A stretch of DNA of 8,561 nucleotides from an uncultured Chlorobiaceae bacterium (lineage in GTDB: Bacteria; Bacteroidota; Chlorobiia; Chlorobiales; Chlorobiaceae): NCBI GenBank assembly GCA_903917955.1, contig CAIXCO010000370.1:1-8561 (forward strand). The letters run 5' to 3'. The stretch's first letter is position 1, and each line of letters begins with the position of its first letter. A program made the translations under genes and the position numbers. This document shows positions 7,467-8,561 of this stretch, piece after piece. Below the pieces are notes generated by a model, which was given only the letters and a program-made list of their open reading frames with translations, made no database searches and was not told the origin of the DNA.

Positions 7467-8551
7467 GGTTGCGGAGTAAGGGTACTGCTTTTCATGAGAC
7501 TGCGCTCTTCCATCACCAGTCGACTGACTTCAGCAGCAAACCGGTCTTCATGGCTGAGCGCATTGTTCAAGGCGGTGATGCCTTTTTGTCCGAGTTCAGC
7601 CAGCGAGTTGGCTGAGTTATAACGAACCCACCAGACTGAATCGCCAAGAGCGCCTGCCAGGGTCGAAACTGCCCGATCGGCTTTCAACAGCCCCAAAGCG
7701 CTGGCCGAAGCCGCCCTGACTTCCCAGTCGCTGTCGTGCATGGAGAAACACAAGGGAGCAAGTGTTTCGGCTCCTCCAATATTGCCAAGGGCTTTTGCAC
7801 TCTGTATGCGAAGCTCTTTGTTCGAACTTGAAAGAAAGGTGAGTATGAGGGGGATAGCCTGACGTGCATGCTGCATGCCAAGTGCACTGATGGCAAACAT
7901 CTTGCATTCATCCTTTGGCAAGGGCTGCGCAAGGTAGTGTAAAAGAGTCGGAACAGCCTCACGTCCCATCTCATTGAGAATTTCAATGGTTCGTTCAGCA
8001 GGCCATACTGCCGGTGCCAAAAGATATTCAAGAATGGGAACTGTTGCTTCGATGGCCTTTATCCTGGCCAGTGAATGGGCGGCTGAAAACCTGACCATCA
8101 AAACCTTGTCTTCAAGCGCATGAAGCAACGGCGGGATAATGGCGTGGCGATTTGCGATATAGGGCAGATAGGTTGCCGCCCGCTGACGCCTCCGCCAGCT
8201 TCTTGAGTGCGAAAGCCGCCGGAGTTCCTTTTGTACCAAAACATGTGTTCCCGTCGTCTCAAAAATATAGAGCAGCTTCTTTCGGGTTGTTTCACCCATC
8301 TCTTCGGCAAGCTGAGCCACAAGACCGATGAGAAGCTTTTTTTCGCTGCGAAGAGGAGTACTGAACGCCGAAACATGGATCTCTCCCCTGAGATAGCCCT
8401 CAAGAGCTTCGCGCAAGACTGAACGACCTTTTTGCGCCAGAGCCTCCCGCTTTATTGCAAGGGTATTGAACAGGAGAACCCGCAGTGAGAGGAGGATGAC
8501 AATAGCCATTAAAAACACAATAGCTTTAGCAATTATAAAAAAAACGGTCAT
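7463..8551 (-). CDS. Membrane-anchored HEAT-repeat protein
   Basis: A 362-residue protein with one N-terminal membrane helix (about 3-23) followed by basic residues (KREALAQKGR, about 34-43), which by the positive-inside rule puts the rest in the cytoplasm. After a helical linker come about seven HEAT/PBS-lyase-like repeats of 30-32 residues (about 115-335). The clearest are EDKVLMVRFSAAHSLARI, NKELRIQSAKALGNIGG, HDSDWEVRAASASALGLL (272-289) and SVWWVRYNSANSLAELG. Such repeats form a curved solenoid that binds proteins; no enzyme motif is seen. The start is firm: an in-frame TGA lies at 8560-8558 and ATG 8551 is the only start codon before the helix, preceded by a weak GAGCGG. Overlap with the synthase gene suggests it scaffolds or regulates that enzyme; this is inference. 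The TGA could also end a gene lying beyond the window. I know no established gene name. Confidence 0.88.
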   Translation of the reverse strand: MTVFFIIAKAIVFLMAIVILLSLRVLLFNTLAIKREALAQKGRSVLREALEGYLRGEIHVSAFSTPLRSEKKLLIGLVAQLAEEMGETTRKKLLYIFETTGTHVLVQKELRRLSHSRSWRRRQRAATYLPYIANRHAIIPPLLHALEDKVLMVRFSAAHSLARIKAIEATVPILEYLLAPAVWPAERTIEILNEMGREAVPTLLHYLAQPLPKDECKMFAISALGMQHARQAIPLILTFLSSSNKELRIQSAKALGNIGGAETLAPLCFSMHDSDWEVRAASASALGLLKADRAVSTLAGALGDSVWWVRYNSANSLAELGQKGITALNNALSHEDRFAAEVSRLVMEERSLMKSSTLTPQP

Positions 8552-8561
8552 GCCCGCTCAA

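Noticed and set aside
7463..8551. HEAT protein as a phycobilisome-type bilin lyase
   Set aside because: The repeats resemble PBS-lyase HEAT-like repeats, but there is a membrane anchor, no phycobiliprotein gene nearby, and the repeat family is general.

Overview
The window looks like chromosomal DNA of a green sulfur bacterium (Chlorobiota, Chlorobium/Pelodictyon type). That rests on remembered resemblance of the Maf, symporter and PfkB proteins to those of that group, not on a database search, so it is a moderate-confidence guess. The sequence is densely coding with balanced base composition. It holds six protein genes and no RNA genes, insertion sequences or CRISPR arrays that I can see. 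No gene-free stretch exceeds 100 bases.

Left part (1-3186, plus strand): three genes in one direction with gaps of 34 and 10 bases. They are the 3' part of a PfkB-family sugar/nucleoside kinase (cut by the window edge), a complete sodium:solute symporter (SSS family) and a Maf-type nucleotide pyrophosphatase. The spacing suggests one transcript. Kinase plus transporter suggests an uptake-and-phosphorylation pair whose substrate cannot be read from sequence.

Middle (3187-3216): a 30-base gap between convergent genes containing a perfect 12-base palindrome but no T-tract.

Right part (3217-8551, minus strand; transcription runs right to left): a membrane-anchored HEAT-repeat protein overlaps by ATGA a membrane-embedded family 2 glycosyltransferase of the processive polysaccharide synthase type. 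After 92 bases follows a 909-residue membrane sensor with the order CHASE3-GAF-PAS-GAF-GGDEF, a diguanylate cyclase with an intact active site and an intact inhibitory RxxD site. The simplest reading is a surface-polysaccharide synthesis unit (HEAT scaffold plus synthase) next to a second-messenger enzyme that may control it. No PilZ or other c-di-GMP receptor domain is visible in the window, so that control link is inference.

The most unusual details are the HEAT/glycosyltransferase coupling, replacement of the usual Arg by Phe in the synthase QxxRW-like motif, and the poor ribosome-binding context of the cyclase start. I see no clear evidence of an entirely new defence or mobile system here.
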